Shown here: positions 34,540-42,699 of the stretch, piece after piece
How positions within the stretch are numbered: the stretch's first letter is position 1
Layout: each line of letters begins with the position of its first letter
NCBI RefSeq assembly: GCF_027563345.1
Contig: NZ_JAMKBK010000001.1
Length of the DNA stretch: 64,000 nucleotides
Direction: 5' to 3' (one strand)
From: Psychrobacillus psychrodurans
GTDB taxonomy: Bacteria; Bacillota; Bacilli; Bacillales_A; Planococcaceae
The notes under the pieces: generated by a model
What the model saw: the letters and a program-made list of their open reading frames with translations, nothing else
The model's database searches: none
Told to the model about the DNA's origin: nothing
Translations under genes and position numbers: made by a program

Positions 34540-34797
34540 TTATGGAATCTTGGGAGCTGTCCAAAGCTTATATAAAACAAATAGACAGACGAGAACTACA
34601 ATACCTGTTAATAGAGAACCGACAATAATATCGTTTATCCATAATGAAACAGATAAAAAAATTAAAAATGCTATTACTAGGATGAATACAAAAACAAAAC
34701 ATCCCATTCCAATGTTTTTAGCGCCTTCTGACAACATATTCTTACTTGCTGCTTTTTCAATTTGTTTTAACTTCTCTCGATAGTGAAAATCTGCCAT
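34540..34797 (-). CDS. Small two-helix membrane protein
   Basis: 85 residues: a basic helical N-terminus (MADFHYREKLKQIEKAASKN), then two hydrophobic segments (about 31-50 and 56-78). The ATG has AAAAGGAGA upstream, 7 bases away, so it is real. Family not recognised. It precedes pdxK by about 70 bases on the same strand and may share a promoter with it. Confidence 0.65.
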   Translation of the reverse strand: MADFHYREKLKQIEKAASKNMLSEGAKNIGMGCFVFVFILVIAFLIFLSVSLWINDIIVGSLLTGIVVLVCLFVLYKLWTAPKIP

Positions 34798-34901
34798 ATG
34801 AAAAATCTCCTTTTATTCATCGTATCATGGTAGATTAGTTGTTAATAGCGAAACTTTTCGCTATTGTAAACGTAATAGAAACAGAGGAAAAGAGGGATGA
34901 T

Positions 34902-35651
34902 ATGCGAAAAGAGGACAAGATTCGTGAAATGGAAAAGCTTTTGAAGGAGTTAAAAGCGCAAGATGAGACAGCTGCAACTATTGCGGAAAGTCCTTCCCGT
35001 AAAGGTATTAACTTTTGGAAGATGCCCCGTGTTTTATATAAATTTGGCTCGAAGTCCTTTCTACTCATTGGGCTTCTCATTCTCTTATTAGTAGCGGCAC
35101 TTCCATTTGCAGCCTTTTGGGCTATTAAAGGAAGTACGTTCACCGAAAGTAAAGGATCATTCGTCGAACAAGTACAAGCTTTGAATGAGTTGTCTACAGC
35201 ACAGGCATATACCAAAGTAATTATTGAAAGACAAGATAATGCAGTATTTGGAAAAGAGATTGGGATTGATTTACCTGGAACGAAAAGACAGCTCCTTGTA
35301 GTTGTACCAGGAACTGTCAAAGCTGGCGTCGATTTTTCACAGGTAACCGAATCAGATATAGTAGTAAATGATGAGAATAAGACGGCCAAGTTAACATTGC
35401 CACATCCAGAATTTTTAGGTGGACCAGAGATTTTATTTGACCAGGTTGAAGTATTCTCATATGAAGGGTTATTCCGCGAAAAAGCGGATATCGAGGAAGC
35501 ATATGAACTTGCAGAGACTGCAAAAGAGATGATGATTGAAGAAACAACTGGACAGGGGATTTTACAATTAGCAGAAGACAATGCTGCTAAGTCGGTGAAA
35601 GAAATGTTCCAGTTAGTAGATTATGAAGTAGAAGTGGATTTTAAGGAGTGA
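34902..35651 (+). CDS. DUF4230 domain-containing membrane-anchored protein
   Basis: 249 residues. A charged cytoplasmic N-terminus (about 1-45) is followed by a transmembrane helix (about 47-72, SFLLIGLLILLLVAALPFAA) and an extracytoplasmic DUF4230 domain (about 80-245) with KRQLLVVVPGTVKAGVDFSQ as its clearest motif. Function unknown. The ATG at 34902 follows GAGGGATG. The stop codon lies 2 bases before ung, so the two are one operon. Confidence 0.78.
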   Translation: MRKEDKIREMEKLLKELKAQDETAATIAESPSRKGINFWKMPRVLYKFGSKSFLLIGLLILLLVAALPFAAFWAIKGSTFTESKGSFVEQVQALNELSTAQAYTKVIIERQDNAVFGKEIGIDLPGTKRQLLVVVPGTVKAGVDFSQVTESDIVVNDENKTAKLTLPHPEFLGGPEILFDQVEVFSYEGLFREKADIEEAYELAETAKEMMIEETTGQGILQLAEDNAAKSVKEMFQLVDYEVEVDFKE

Positions 35652-35652
35652 C

Positions 35653-36312
35653 ATGGACATGCCTAGTTGGAAAGATGTGTTAAGAGAGGAACAGGAGAAG
35701 CCTTATTATAAAAAGCTACAGTTATTTTTAGATAAGGAATATGCTACTCAAACAATTTTTCCTGCACGTAACGAAATTGGCAGTGCATTTAAGATTACAG
35801 CCTATGATAACGTTAAGGTAGTGATTTTGGGTCAAGATCCGTACCATGGGAATGGCCAAGCCCATGGAATGAGTTTTTCAGTGAAGCCAGGTGTCCGCAT
35901 ACCGCCGAGCTTAAGGAATATGCTGAAGGAACTAGAGGATGATTTAGGCTGCCCTTTTCCAACTAATGGATATTTAGAGAAGTGGGCGAAGCAAGGTGTT
36001 CTGCTATTAAACACAGTGTTAACTGTTCGAACTGGAGCAGCGAATTCACATAAAGGTATGGGCTGGGAAACGTATACAGATGCTGTCATTCAAAAGCTTT
36101 CTGATCGTCAAAAACCTATTATTTTCGTTTTATGGGGCAAGCCCGCACAGTCCAAAATAAAACTAATAGATACCGAGAAACATATTATTATAACAGCACC
36201 ACATCCTAGCCCGCTAAGTGCGCATCGAGGATTTTTTGGGAGTAAGCCATATTCCAGGATTAATGTCCAATTAGCTGCATGGGGTGAGCAACCCATCGAT
36301 TTTTGCCTATAA
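35653..36312 (+). CDS. ung: Uracil-DNA glycosylase
   Basis: 219 residues, family 1 UDG. The water-activating loop is VILGQDPYHGNGQAHG with catalytic Asp near residue 62. The uracil pocket is LLLNTVLTVR. The Leu intercalation loop is HPSPLSAHRGFFG (near 184) with the catalytic His. It excises uracil from DNA to start base-excision repair. The ATG follows AAGGAGTG. Gene order with ywdI and ywdK downstream matches B. subtilis. Confidence 0.96.
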   Translation: MDMPSWKDVLREEQEKPYYKKLQLFLDKEYATQTIFPARNEIGSAFKITAYDNVKVVILGQDPYHGNGQAHGMSFSVKPGVRIPPSLRNMLKELEDDLGCPFPTNGYLEKWAKQGVLLLNTVLTVRTGAANSHKGMGWETYTDAVIQKLSDRQKPIIFVLWGKPAQSKIKLIDTEKHIIITAPHPSPLSAHRGFFGSKPYSRINVQLAAWGEQPIDFCL

Positions 36313-36349
36313 ATATGCTACGATAGTCAGTGGAAAGTGGGGGAGGACA

Positions 36350-36529
36350 TTGCCTGTAAATTGTTTCAAATGTCGACACTTTTTTACGACATGGGATGCG
36401 CGAAATCCCCGTGGATGTAAAGCATATGGATTTAAAACAAAGGAACTTCCCTCTGTAGTAGTTAAGCGTTCTTCGGGTATGGAATGCTTGAAATTTGAAC
36501 CAAAGCAAGTGGAGGGTCATAGACGATGA
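36350..36529 (+). CDS. Small cysteine-containing protein (often mislabelled uracil-DNA glycosylase)
   Basis: 59 residues beginning LPVNCFKCRHFFTTWDARNP, with CxxC near the N-terminus, a Cys in RGCKAYGF and another in GMECLKF. These four cysteines could form a small metal site. The pattern matches a Bacillales family of small proteins next to ung whose databank name is usually copied from ung. The start is a TTG at 36350 close behind GGGGGAGG; no ATG or GTG fits better. Its TGA overlaps the next ATG (ATGA). Confidence 0.65.
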   Translation: MPVNCFKCRHFFTTWDARNPRGCKAYGFKTKELPSVVVKRSSGMECLKFEPKQVEGHRR

Positions 36530-36777
36530 TTTCTAATGAGCAACTTTTAATGCAAATAGATAAACATCTAAAGTACGCAAAAAATAATGGAACTGAACAA
36601 TCTGTCAGAGAATCGCTTGTGGCAATCAAGGCGCTATGTGATGCTGGTTTAGAAGGTCAAATTCCGTCACAAGCTCCTATTACTAGAAGTGTACAGACGT
36701 CTTCAGCTATTCTACCTACACAACCAGTCGCTTTAAAAGAAGAAGATGCAAATGGGGATTCCCTATTCGATTTCTAA
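36526..36777 (+). CDS. ywdI: YwdI family protein (DUF5327)
   Basis: 83 residues, acidic: a helical N-terminal half (EQLLMQIDKHLKYAKNNGTE, then VRESLVAIKALCDAGLEGQ), a Pro/Ser/Thr-rich disordered middle and the conserved end EEDANGDSLFDF. This is the YwdI arrangement. Function unknown. It begins by a 4-base ATGA overlap with the upstream small gene and is followed 19 bases later by the DUF423 gene. Confidence 0.8.
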   Translation: MISNEQLLMQIDKHLKYAKNNGTEQSVRESLVAIKALCDAGLEGQIPSQAPITRSVQTSSAILPTQPVALKEEDANGDSLFDF

Positions 36778-36796
36778 GAGAAAGAAGGAGAAATTT

Positions 36797-37177
36797 GTGC
36801 AATTTTTTATTATAGCAGGTGCTATTAATGGATTTTTATCTGTTGCTCTTGGAGCATTTGGAGCTCATCTATTAGAAGGCAAGGTGGCCGACAAATATTT
36901 GGCGACATGGGATACAGCAGTTCAGTATCAGATGTTCCATTCGTTAGCTTTAATAGCTATAGGTATATTGATGAGCAGTAAAGTGCTTGGCCCACTCTCT
37001 ACTTTGAATACTGCAGGGTATTTAATACTTGCAGGAATTGTTATTTTCTCTGGTAGCTTATATGTTTTGAGTTTAACGGGAATTAGTGTTTTAGGTGCAA
37101 TAACGCCAATTGGTGGAGTAGCATTTTTAGCAGGATGGATTATGCTCATAGTAGCTGCAGTGAAGTACGCAAACTAG
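36797..37177 (+). CDS. ywdK: DUF423 (YwdK) membrane protein
   Basis: 126 residues with four transmembrane helices. N-terminal FFIIAGAINGFLSVALGAFGAHLLEG and the central TWDTAVQYQMFHSLALI are the DUF423 signatures. Function unknown. The GTG at 36797 has AAGGAG 7 bases upstream; a longer upstream frame would overlap ywdI without a ribosome site. The last gene of the DUF4230-ung-ywdI-ywdK operon. Confidence 0.87.
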   Translation: MQFFIIAGAINGFLSVALGAFGAHLLEGKVADKYLATWDTAVQYQMFHSLALIAIGILMSSKVLGPLSTLNTAGYLILAGIVIFSGSLYVLSLTGISVLGAITPIGGVAFLAGWIMLIVAAVKYAN

Positions 37178-37182
37178 TTGGA

Positions 37183-37214
37183 AAGTCGAATCTCACGTGG
37201 GTTCGGCTTTTTTA
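37183..37214 (+). terminator. Terminator of the ung-ywdK operon
   Basis: AAGTCGAA / TTCGGCTT stem (one G-U) is followed by T. Confidence 0.7.
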
Positions 37215-37272
37215 TTTTGAGAAAAAGCTTAGGTGGTGCGAGTTTCATCTAGAATTGTGGAGCACTCAATCA

Positions 37273-37305
37273 TAAAAAAAGCTTATTCGCAAATACGAAT
37301 AAGCT
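37273..37305 (-). terminator. Terminator of gerQ
   Basis: AGCTTATTCG / CGAATAAGCT arms are followed by T7 on the minus strand. Confidence 0.88.
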
Positions 37306-37312
37306 CTAGGCA

Positions 37313-37651
37313 TCATGTGAAATAATTAATCTCTTCATCAAATGTTACATAGTCTAAGTAAATCATAAGCATTAAGTATCGTTTACCATTTGGATCACTA
37401 ATAATGACATGATCTCGACCAGCTGCTTCCACATAGCCGGTAATTACTAAATTATTTCTTTCTCGGTTGTTCTCGAACGTAAAATAGAATGTACCTAACT
37501 TGCCTCTGTTCGCTCTTAAAATATTTTCAATATAAGATTCTTCCTGTTGTCTAGTAGCTGCAGGTAATTGTACGCTAGGTGGGGTCATCGGTTGTTGCAT
37601 CTGCTGTTGCTGTTGGGGAAAACCTCCAGGGTGCCAATAATATTGAACCAT
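37313..37651 (-). CDS. gerQ: Spore coat protein GerQ
   Basis: 112 residues. A Gln/Pro-rich N-terminus (MVQYYWHPGGFPQQQQQMQQ) is followed by the conserved GerQ domain (ESYIENILRANRGKLGTFYF, then VEAAGRDHVIISDP and GKRYLMLMIYLDYVTFDEE). GerQ localises the cortex hydrolase CwlJ to the spore coat and is crosslinked by transglutaminase in B. subtilis. Here cwlJ is directly upstream, 19 bases away, so the functional partners form one operon. Confidence 0.93.
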   Translation of the reverse strand: MVQYYWHPGGFPQQQQQMQQPMTPPSVQLPAATRQQEESYIENILRANRGKLGTFYFTFENNRERNNLVITGYVEAAGRDHVIISDPNGKRYLMLMIYLDYVTFDEEINYFT

Positions 37652-37670
37652 TCATACATCCTTTCTAAAA

Positions 37671-38090
37671 TTAAATTTCAGGACAATCTGCGGTAGAAGG
37701 AGAGTAAAAGCAATGCGATTTGAAACGACCAGTATTCCATTGGTTATACCACTGCGCTGGGCATTCACCAGGTGGTTCAAAAAACCACAAAGAACGGGTT
37801 GCAGGATGAAAACGTTCACCATTAATAACTCTTTGGGCAAGCCTTTTATCTTGCTCACGTGCACGTTGATAGAAGTACGATTTCTGTGTTGCCTCAAATC
37901 CTCCGGGGCTTTGAAAAACCATTTCCTCTAGCGTACGTATATTTTTGAAATCTAGGCAGGCAGCACGAACTCTATTTACTCCTACGTTTCCAACCATAAG
38001 CATGCCGAGCTCGCCTTCACCTTCCGCTTCTGCTCGCATCAGCCGTGCAAGTAATTCCATTTGCTTCGTGTTGGATTTGACGACTGCCAT
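37671..38090 (-). CDS. cwlJ: Spore cortex-lytic enzyme CwlJ
   Basis: 139 residues of the SleB/CwlJ hydrolase domain without signal peptide, as is usual for CwlJ. The motif LLARLMRAEAEGEGELGMLM carries the catalytic Glu near residue 21; NVGVNRV and YNQWNTGRFKSHCFY follow. It degrades muramic-lactam-containing cortex during Ca-DPA-triggered germination. I start at ATG 38090, which has GGAGGTGATG upstream, not at the in-frame start ten codons earlier. Expression in the mother cell is expected; I did not identify the promoter. Confidence 0.93.
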   Translation of the reverse strand: MAVVKSNTKQMELLARLMRAEAEGEGELGMLMVGNVGVNRVRAACLDFKNIRTLEEMVFQSPGGFEATQKSYFYQRAREQDKRLAQRVINGERFHPATRSLWFFEPPGECPAQWYNQWNTGRFKSHCFYSPSTADCPEI

Positions 38091-38285
38091 TGCATCACCT
38101 CCTACCCATACACTATGCATCCAGCTAGAAAATGATGAACAAAGATTGTCTAAAAATAGCGAGCGTTTTTCCGTTTAATGGATTTTTGAAACAATAGGGG
38201 ATTACACAAGACTTAGAGGGCCACAAACACAACTATATTCCGATAAAAGGAGTTTACTTTGTTTGAGTATATGGCAAAAGCTTGC

Positions 38286-38398
38286 TTACTTGCTTTCAAT
38301 ACCTTTTTACTTGCTCTAGTGCTTGAATTACTTGCTCTTTACTGAGGCTTACTTGTTCTTATGTGGTATTTACTTGCTCTGACTCAACGTTTACTTGC
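38286..38398 (-). repeat. GCAAGTAA six-motif block B (21-bp pitch, minus orientation)
   Basis: TTACTTGC (complement of the motif) starts at 38286, 38307, 38328, 38349 (TTACTTGT), 38370 and 38391: five exact 21-bp steps. Spacers differ from each other and from the other blocks. Orientation matches the flanking minus-strand genes cwlJ and hemQ. Confidence 0.92.
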
Positions 38399-38479
38399 GA
38401 ATAGGGAAATATTGGAAGTGTATTGTGAAGAAAATGAAAAAAAGAAGCCCGTTCCTCTCTCAACAGAAACCTAGATTTG

Positions 38480-38545
38480 CCGTTGATTGTAGCGAAGAGC
38501 GGACGCTTTCTTTGTGCACGGCTTCAGCCGCAAGCCCCACGAATC
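38480..38545. repeat. Remnant of a Bacillaceae interspersed repeat
   Basis: GTTGATTGTAGCGAAGAGCG followed by GACGCTTTC and a GC-rich GGCTTCAGCCGC stretch looks like joined ends of the repeat type seen complete at 44781-45029 (in the opposite orientation). The assignment is by eye. Confidence 0.4.
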
Positions 38546-38582
38546 CAGTATTCACAGGACATCTTTATATACTTTCTAATCT

Positions 38583-38613
38583 AAAAAAAGACTGCATAGC
38601 TGCAGCCTTTTCC
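38583..38613 (-). terminator. Terminator of hemQ
   Basis: On the minus strand, GGCTGCA and TGCAGTC arms are followed by T7. Confidence 0.8.
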
Positions 38614-38615
38614 TA

Positions 38616-39365
38616 TTAAATATTAAAGAATGTAGAGCGCTTTTCACCGGCAAGAATAGTACCTGTGAAGAATGACCCGAATTCTGCATAACGAGCACTT
38701 ACTTCATCAAAACGCATTTCGTATATTAACTTTTTAAATTGAAGAACATCGTCTGAGAATAGTGTTACGCCCCATTCAAAATCGTCAAAGCCAACTGAAC
38801 CAGAAATTATTTGTTTCACTTTTCCTGCGTAGCTGCGACCGATTAAACCATGGCTTCGCATTAAATCTTTACGCTCTTGCATTGGAAGCATATACCAGTT
38901 GTCATCTCCATCACGGCGCTTGTCCATTGGATAGAAGCAAATATATTGAGAACGTTGAAGCTCTGGGTATAAACGTGCGCGTACATGTGGATTTTGATAT
39001 GGATCTTCGTTAGATTCACCAGCTAAGTAGTTAGACAGTTCTACTACTGAAACGTATGAATAAGCAGGAATTGTGAAGTCCGCTATTGTCAATTTGTTAA
39101 ATCTTGCTTCCAATTCTTGAAGCTCATCCATTGTTGGACGTAATGTCATTAACATAAAATCTGCTTTTTGCCCAACAATTGTGTAAAAAGCATGAGCTCC
39201 CGTTTTTGCATCATCAGCAAGTTGCATTTCATCCAAAAATGCTACGAACTCTTCTGTAGCTTGTTTGCGTAGTTCAGGATCTACTTGTTTCCAAGATGCC
39301 CAGTCCATTTGGCGGAAATCATGTAATACGTACCAACCATCTAATGTAATTGCTGCTTCATTCAT
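38616..39365 (-). CDS. hemQ: Coproheme decarboxylase (HemQ/ChdC)
   Basis: 249 residues, two chlorite-dismutase-like ferredoxin folds. WYVLHDFRQMDW starts the first; the catalytic tyrosine region is AYSYVSVVELSNYL (near residue 145). The distinctive CFYPMDKRRDGDDNWYMLPMQERKDLMRSHGLIGR contains the proximal His and coproheme contacts. It converts coproheme to heme b in the Firmicutes pathway. It sits next to pta as in B. subtilis ywfI. Upstream sequence on the minus strand has AAAGGAGTG. Confidence 0.94.
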   Translation of the reverse strand: MNEAAITLDGWYVLHDFRQMDWASWKQVDPELRKQATEEFVAFLDEMQLADDAKTGAHAFYTIVGQKADFMLMTLRPTMDELQELEARFNKLTIADFTIPAYSYVSVVELSNYLAGESNEDPYQNPHVRARLYPELQRSQYICFYPMDKRRDGDDNWYMLPMQERKDLMRSHGLIGRSYAGKVKQIISGSVGFDDFEWGVTLFSDDVLQFKKLIYEMRFDEVSARYAEFGSFFTGTILAGEKRSTFFNI

Positions 39366-39516
39366 TATTTATGACACTCCTTTAAGTTAAATAATCGCAT
39401 ATTCAGTGTATCATATACATTCGAACTTTTCTTCTAATGACACGGCTTTGACATGACAATCTGTGACAAACTCGTGTATGCTTGAAGTAACAAAAATGAG
39501 CGTAGGAGGAGAAAAA

Positions 39517-40461
39517 ATGGCGGATTTTTTTCAAGAAATAAAAGAAAAATTAAGGGATGCCAATTTATCTATTATATTACCTGAGGGAAATGATGAGCGA
39601 ATTATTACGGCAGCTCTGAAATTGCAGGAAGAAGGTATCATTCATCCCATTATTATTGGAAATAAAGAAGAGATCCCTTCTGTTCTAACCGTTATTAATC
39701 CCCAAAATTATGAAGAAATGGACAAGCTTGTCTCTGCATTCGTAGAACGTCGTAAAGGTAAAGTGACAGAAGAACAAGCGCGTGAAATTTTAAAAGACGT
39801 CAATTATTTTGGAACAATGTTAGTTTATATGGAGCAAGCAGATGGATTGGTTAGTGGAGCAGCACATACAACTGCTGAAACAGTACGCCCTGCATTACAG
39901 ATTATTAAAACAAAGCCAGGAATCTCGAAAACAAGTGGAGCGTTCATCATGGTGAAAGATGATGTTCGATATGTATTCGCTGATTGTGCAATTACTATTG
40001 CACCAACGAGTGAAGACTTAGCGGAAATAGCAGTTGAAAGTGCTAAAACAGCTGCAGCCTTTGGAATAAAACCAAAAGTCGCAATGTTATCTTTTTCTAC
40101 AAAAGGCTCTGCCCAATCGGTGGAAACAGAAAAGGTAGTGGGAGCTACTGAATTAGCAAAACAGATGGATCCAGGTATTATAATAGAGGGAGAGCTACAA
40201 TTCGACGCGAGTATTGTTCCAGCAATAGCAGCAAAAAAAGCTCCAGATGCAGTAGTAAAAGGGGATGCAACGGTATTTGTATTTCCTTCATTAGAGGCAG
40301 GGAATATTGGTTATAAAATTGCACAGCGTTTAGGTGGATTTGAAGCAATTGGGCCTATTTTACAGGGATTGAATGCACCAGTAAATGATTTATCACGAGG
40401 ATGTTCTGCAGATGATGTATATAAACTAGCTTATATTACAGCTGCACAAGCACTTATTTGA
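39517..40461 (+). CDS. pta: Phosphate acetyltransferase
   Basis: 314 residues, interconverting acetyl-CoA and acetyl phosphate. Family markers: LPEGNDERIITAALKLQEEG at the N-terminus, ADGLVSGAAHTTAETVRPAL near residue 108, DCAITIAPTSEDLAEIA, SFSTKGSAQS and FPSLEAGNIGYKIAQRLGG near 270. The start is the ATG at 39517 with AGGAGGAGA upstream; an in-frame extension of 18 codons has no ribosome site. It heads the pta-lipL operon. Confidence 0.95.
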   Translation: MADFFQEIKEKLRDANLSIILPEGNDERIITAALKLQEEGIIHPIIIGNKEEIPSVLTVINPQNYEEMDKLVSAFVERRKGKVTEEQAREILKDVNYFGTMLVYMEQADGLVSGAAHTTAETVRPALQIIKTKPGISKTSGAFIMVKDDVRYVFADCAITIAPTSEDLAEIAVESAKTAAAFGIKPKVAMLSFSTKGSAQSVETEKVVGATELAKQMDPGIIIEGELQFDASIVPAIAAKKAPDAVVKGDATVFVFPSLEAGNIGYKIAQRLGGFEAIGPILQGLNAPVNDLSRGCSADDVYKLAYITAAQALI

Positions 40462-40472
40462 GGAGAAGTTAC

Positions 40473-41312
40473 ATGTCAGAAATAGAAGATTTATTGCAAC
40501 AAGAAAAGTGGCGATTTTGGGATCAATCACTTAGCGGTAAGAGTAGATCAGCACTCGAATCGTTCGCATCGGATGATTTACTTTGTCATCTAGTAGGACA
40601 AGAGCAGTCACCTGCAACCGTTCGTACGTGGGTCCATTCCCAAACTGTTGTGTTAGGTATACAAGATCACCGACTACCGTTCGTGGAAGATGCACAGGAT
40701 TTTCTTCGCACACAGGGATATTCCCCAATCGTTCGTAATTCGGGCGGACTAGCTGTTGTCTTAGATGAAGGTGTACTTAATGTATCTATTATTTTGCCGG
40801 AAGCGAAACAGGCAATTGATATACCTACTGGCTATGAAGTGATGCTTGCATTTGTAGAACTTTTATTCCCCGAGTCAGGTGGGAAAATAGAAGCTTATGA
40901 GATTATTGGATCGTATTGTCCAGGTTCATATGATTTAAGTATAAATGGTAAAAAGTTTGCTGGGATTTCTCAGCGTAGACTTCGTCAGGGAATCGCAGTG
41001 CAAGTGTATCTATGTATTGAAGGTAGTGGAAGTGAACGAGCAGAACTAATTCGTAAATTTTACGAAATCGGCTTACAAGGAGAAAACACAAAGTTTACAT
41101 ATCCCGATATTAAACCAGGAGTGATGGCATCGATGAATGAACTGCTTGGTACATCGTTCAAAGTAGAGGATATCGTCATTCGTATCCAGCAGATGCTCCA
41201 ACAATTATCGAGTGTTGTTATCAACCAGTCCGTCACACCAGATGAAATGGAATTGTACCTCTTTTACATGCAACGAGTGGTAGACAGGAATAAGAAAATG
41301 CTAGAAAAATGA
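40473..41312 (+). CDS. lipL: Octanoyl-[GcvH]:protein N-octanoyltransferase LipL
   Basis: 279 residues of the lipoate ligase/transferase fold (BPL/LplA/LipB family). Core motifs are PIVRNSGGLAVVLDEGVLNVS (near residue 90) and IIGSYCPGSYDLSINGKKFAGISQRRLRQG, with the expected catalytic cysteine in SYCPGSYD (near 150) and the lysine of GKKFAGIS. LipL moves octanoyl from GcvH to E2 subunits of dehydrogenase complexes. The ATG follows AGGAGAAG, 11 bases after the pta stop. Matches B. subtilis ywfL next to pta. Confidence 0.92.
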   Translation: MSEIEDLLQQEKWRFWDQSLSGKSRSALESFASDDLLCHLVGQEQSPATVRTWVHSQTVVLGIQDHRLPFVEDAQDFLRTQGYSPIVRNSGGLAVVLDEGVLNVSIILPEAKQAIDIPTGYEVMLAFVELLFPESGGKIEAYEIIGSYCPGSYDLSINGKKFAGISQRRLRQGIAVQVYLCIEGSGSERAELIRKFYEIGLQGENTKFTYPDIKPGVMASMNELLGTSFKVEDIVIRIQQMLQQLSSVVINQSVTPDEMELYLFYMQRVVDRNKKMLEK

Positions 41313-41385
41313 TAATATATTTTCTTAGATGTCTTTTCATCAAACTATAAGAAAAAAATAGATATTTTAAATTGAAACATAAGAA

Positions 41386-41478
41386 AAGGACCTCCACGAA
41401 GAACTTTGTGGGAATAGCTTGAGCAGATGACCCTCGCATGCTGAAGCCAAGCCCATGGAAAAGAAAGTGGTGGTCCTT
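41386..41478. other. Inverted-repeat-bounded, structure-forming element
   Basis: AAGGACC-T-CCAC (41386-41397) pairs with GTGG-T-GGTCCTT (41467-41478) around an 69-base interior. That interior can itself fold (GCTTG...CAAGC, CAG...CTG). The left CCAC can alternatively pair with CTTTGTGG at 41404-41411. On the minus strand it ends in CCTTTTCTT, so a small RNA is possible; a short mobile-element remnant is the alternative. The rest of the 41313-41552 gap shows nothing else. Confidence 0.35.
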
Positions 41479-41539
41479 GCTGTACTTAATATATATATGA
41501 CTCTAGTTCTAATCAAGTTTTGAGTTCTTTTACAGACAA

Positions 41540-41569
41540 AACCACCAATCTTCTAAACGATTGGTGGTT
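41540..41569 (-). terminator. Terminator overlapping the rsfA stop codon
   Basis: AACCACCAATC / GATTGGTGGTT arms flank the stop, with TTTTG following on the minus strand. Confidence 0.7.
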
Positions 41570-42176
41570 CTTTAGATACTAGGTTACCGTTCTTCTCCAT
41601 TTGAAAAACGGGTACTGCTGGGATTTCCTCTTCGTTTAATGTTACAAGACGTCTAGCTCGGTTCATGATTTGTACAAATTGCTCGTAATCTTGTTTAATA
41701 GCTGCGTTCTCTTTTTCAAGTTTTGCAAGTTCACTTTCTAATTTACGAATCTTTTCATTTGAAATAGTTGAAAGGTGACGGTATCTAGAAATATCTGAAT
41801 CACTGTGTTGCAATCGTACAAGATACGCGATAATAATATCAATTGATAATGCAGATACTGGAATAGATTGTGCACGATCGCCATCTTCTTGAGGTTTAGC
41901 TAGATAAATTCCGTTTCCTCTTCGTCTATAATCCTTTCCTAATATACGTAGCTTTTCTTTTCTTTCTTTTTTAGCTTCCTTTAATTCACTTTCGTATTGA
42001 TGGCGGACGACTGCATTCCAGCGAAATCCGCAAGCGGCTGCAGTTCTATTTAATTCATCACCAGCTTCTTCAAATGCATTTAGTTGAGTGCTACCTTCTC
42101 GAACGTGACGTAATACCATCTCTGCTAGCATCTCATCATTTTCTGTCATCCATGCGTCCTGTCTAATTTTTACCAT
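41553..42176 (-). CDS. rsfA: RsfA family prespore-specific regulator
   Basis: 207 residues. The N-terminal Myb-like DNA-binding region reads MVKIRQDAWMTENDEMLAEM, then RTAAACGFRWNAVVRHQYESEL. A basic linker and a long coiled coil (ISNEKIRKLESELAKLEKEN) follow. RsfA modulates sigma-F-dependent transcription in the forespore of B. subtilis. I start at ATG 42176, which has GGAGGAAG upstream. Position between lipL and ywfO equals B. subtilis ywfN. Confidence 0.88.
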   Translation of the reverse strand: MVKIRQDAWMTENDEMLAEMVLRHVREGSTQLNAFEEAGDELNRTAAACGFRWNAVVRHQYESELKEAKKERKEKLRILGKDYRRRGNGIYLAKPQEDGDRAQSIPVSALSIDIIIAYLVRLQHSDSDISRYRHLSTISNEKIRKLESELAKLEKENAAIKQDYEQFVQIMNRARRLVTLNEEEIPAVPVFQMEKNGNLVSKEPPIV

Positions 42177-42387
42177 GTTCTTCCTCCTACCATGTTCATA
42201 GTTTCGTTGTTCTATTAACATAATGGTCAACTTATCGCTCTTTTATTCACGTAATATACACTTGATAGCAATATAAACTTTAAGATACAATGACCTGTAG
42301 ACTATTACTTTTTTAAATAATTCAGTTGGTGTAAAAAAAATACTAAATTATGTGAATGCCTCCGTTGAATGAAAGGGGTTGTGGACT

Positions 42388-42615
42388 ATGGCAAATCATT
42401 TTCGAGTTTGCGATGAGTGTCAGGCCGTCAATTTAAAAACATTGATTCCAAAATTAAAAGCGATTGATCCCGAGGCGGAAATTGAAGTGAACGAATGTCA
42501 GTCATACTGTGGTCCCGGACGTAAAAAAACATTCGCATTTATCAATAACCGACCAGTTGCAGCGCTAACAGAAGACGAATTAATGGAAAAAGTACGTGCA
42601 AAAATAGCAGATTAA
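42388..42615 (+). CDS. DUF1450 family small protein
   Basis: 75 residues with CDECQ near the N-terminus (RVCDECQAVN) and VNECQSYCGPGRKKTFAFIN in the centre. The Cys spacing resembles thioredoxin-like [2Fe-2S] ferredoxins reduced in size, and DUF1450 (YuzB-like) proteins show the same pattern. Cytoplasmic; function unknown. The ATG follows AAAGGGG by about 8 bases. Confidence 0.78.
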   Translation: MANHFRVCDECQAVNLKTLIPKLKAIDPEAEIEVNECQSYCGPGRKKTFAFINNRPVAALTEDELMEKVRAKIAD

Positions 42616-42699
42616 TAAGACCTTTTGCCGCCTTTCAATATGCGGCTTTTTTCTTTATAATGGATACAAAGTTATAACTAGCATTACGGAGGTGGAAAA

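Noticed and set aside
41386..41478. Assignment to 6S RNA, SRP RNA or a known riboswitch
   Set aside because: None of the conserved sequence blocks of those RNAs is visible; left as an unassigned structured element.
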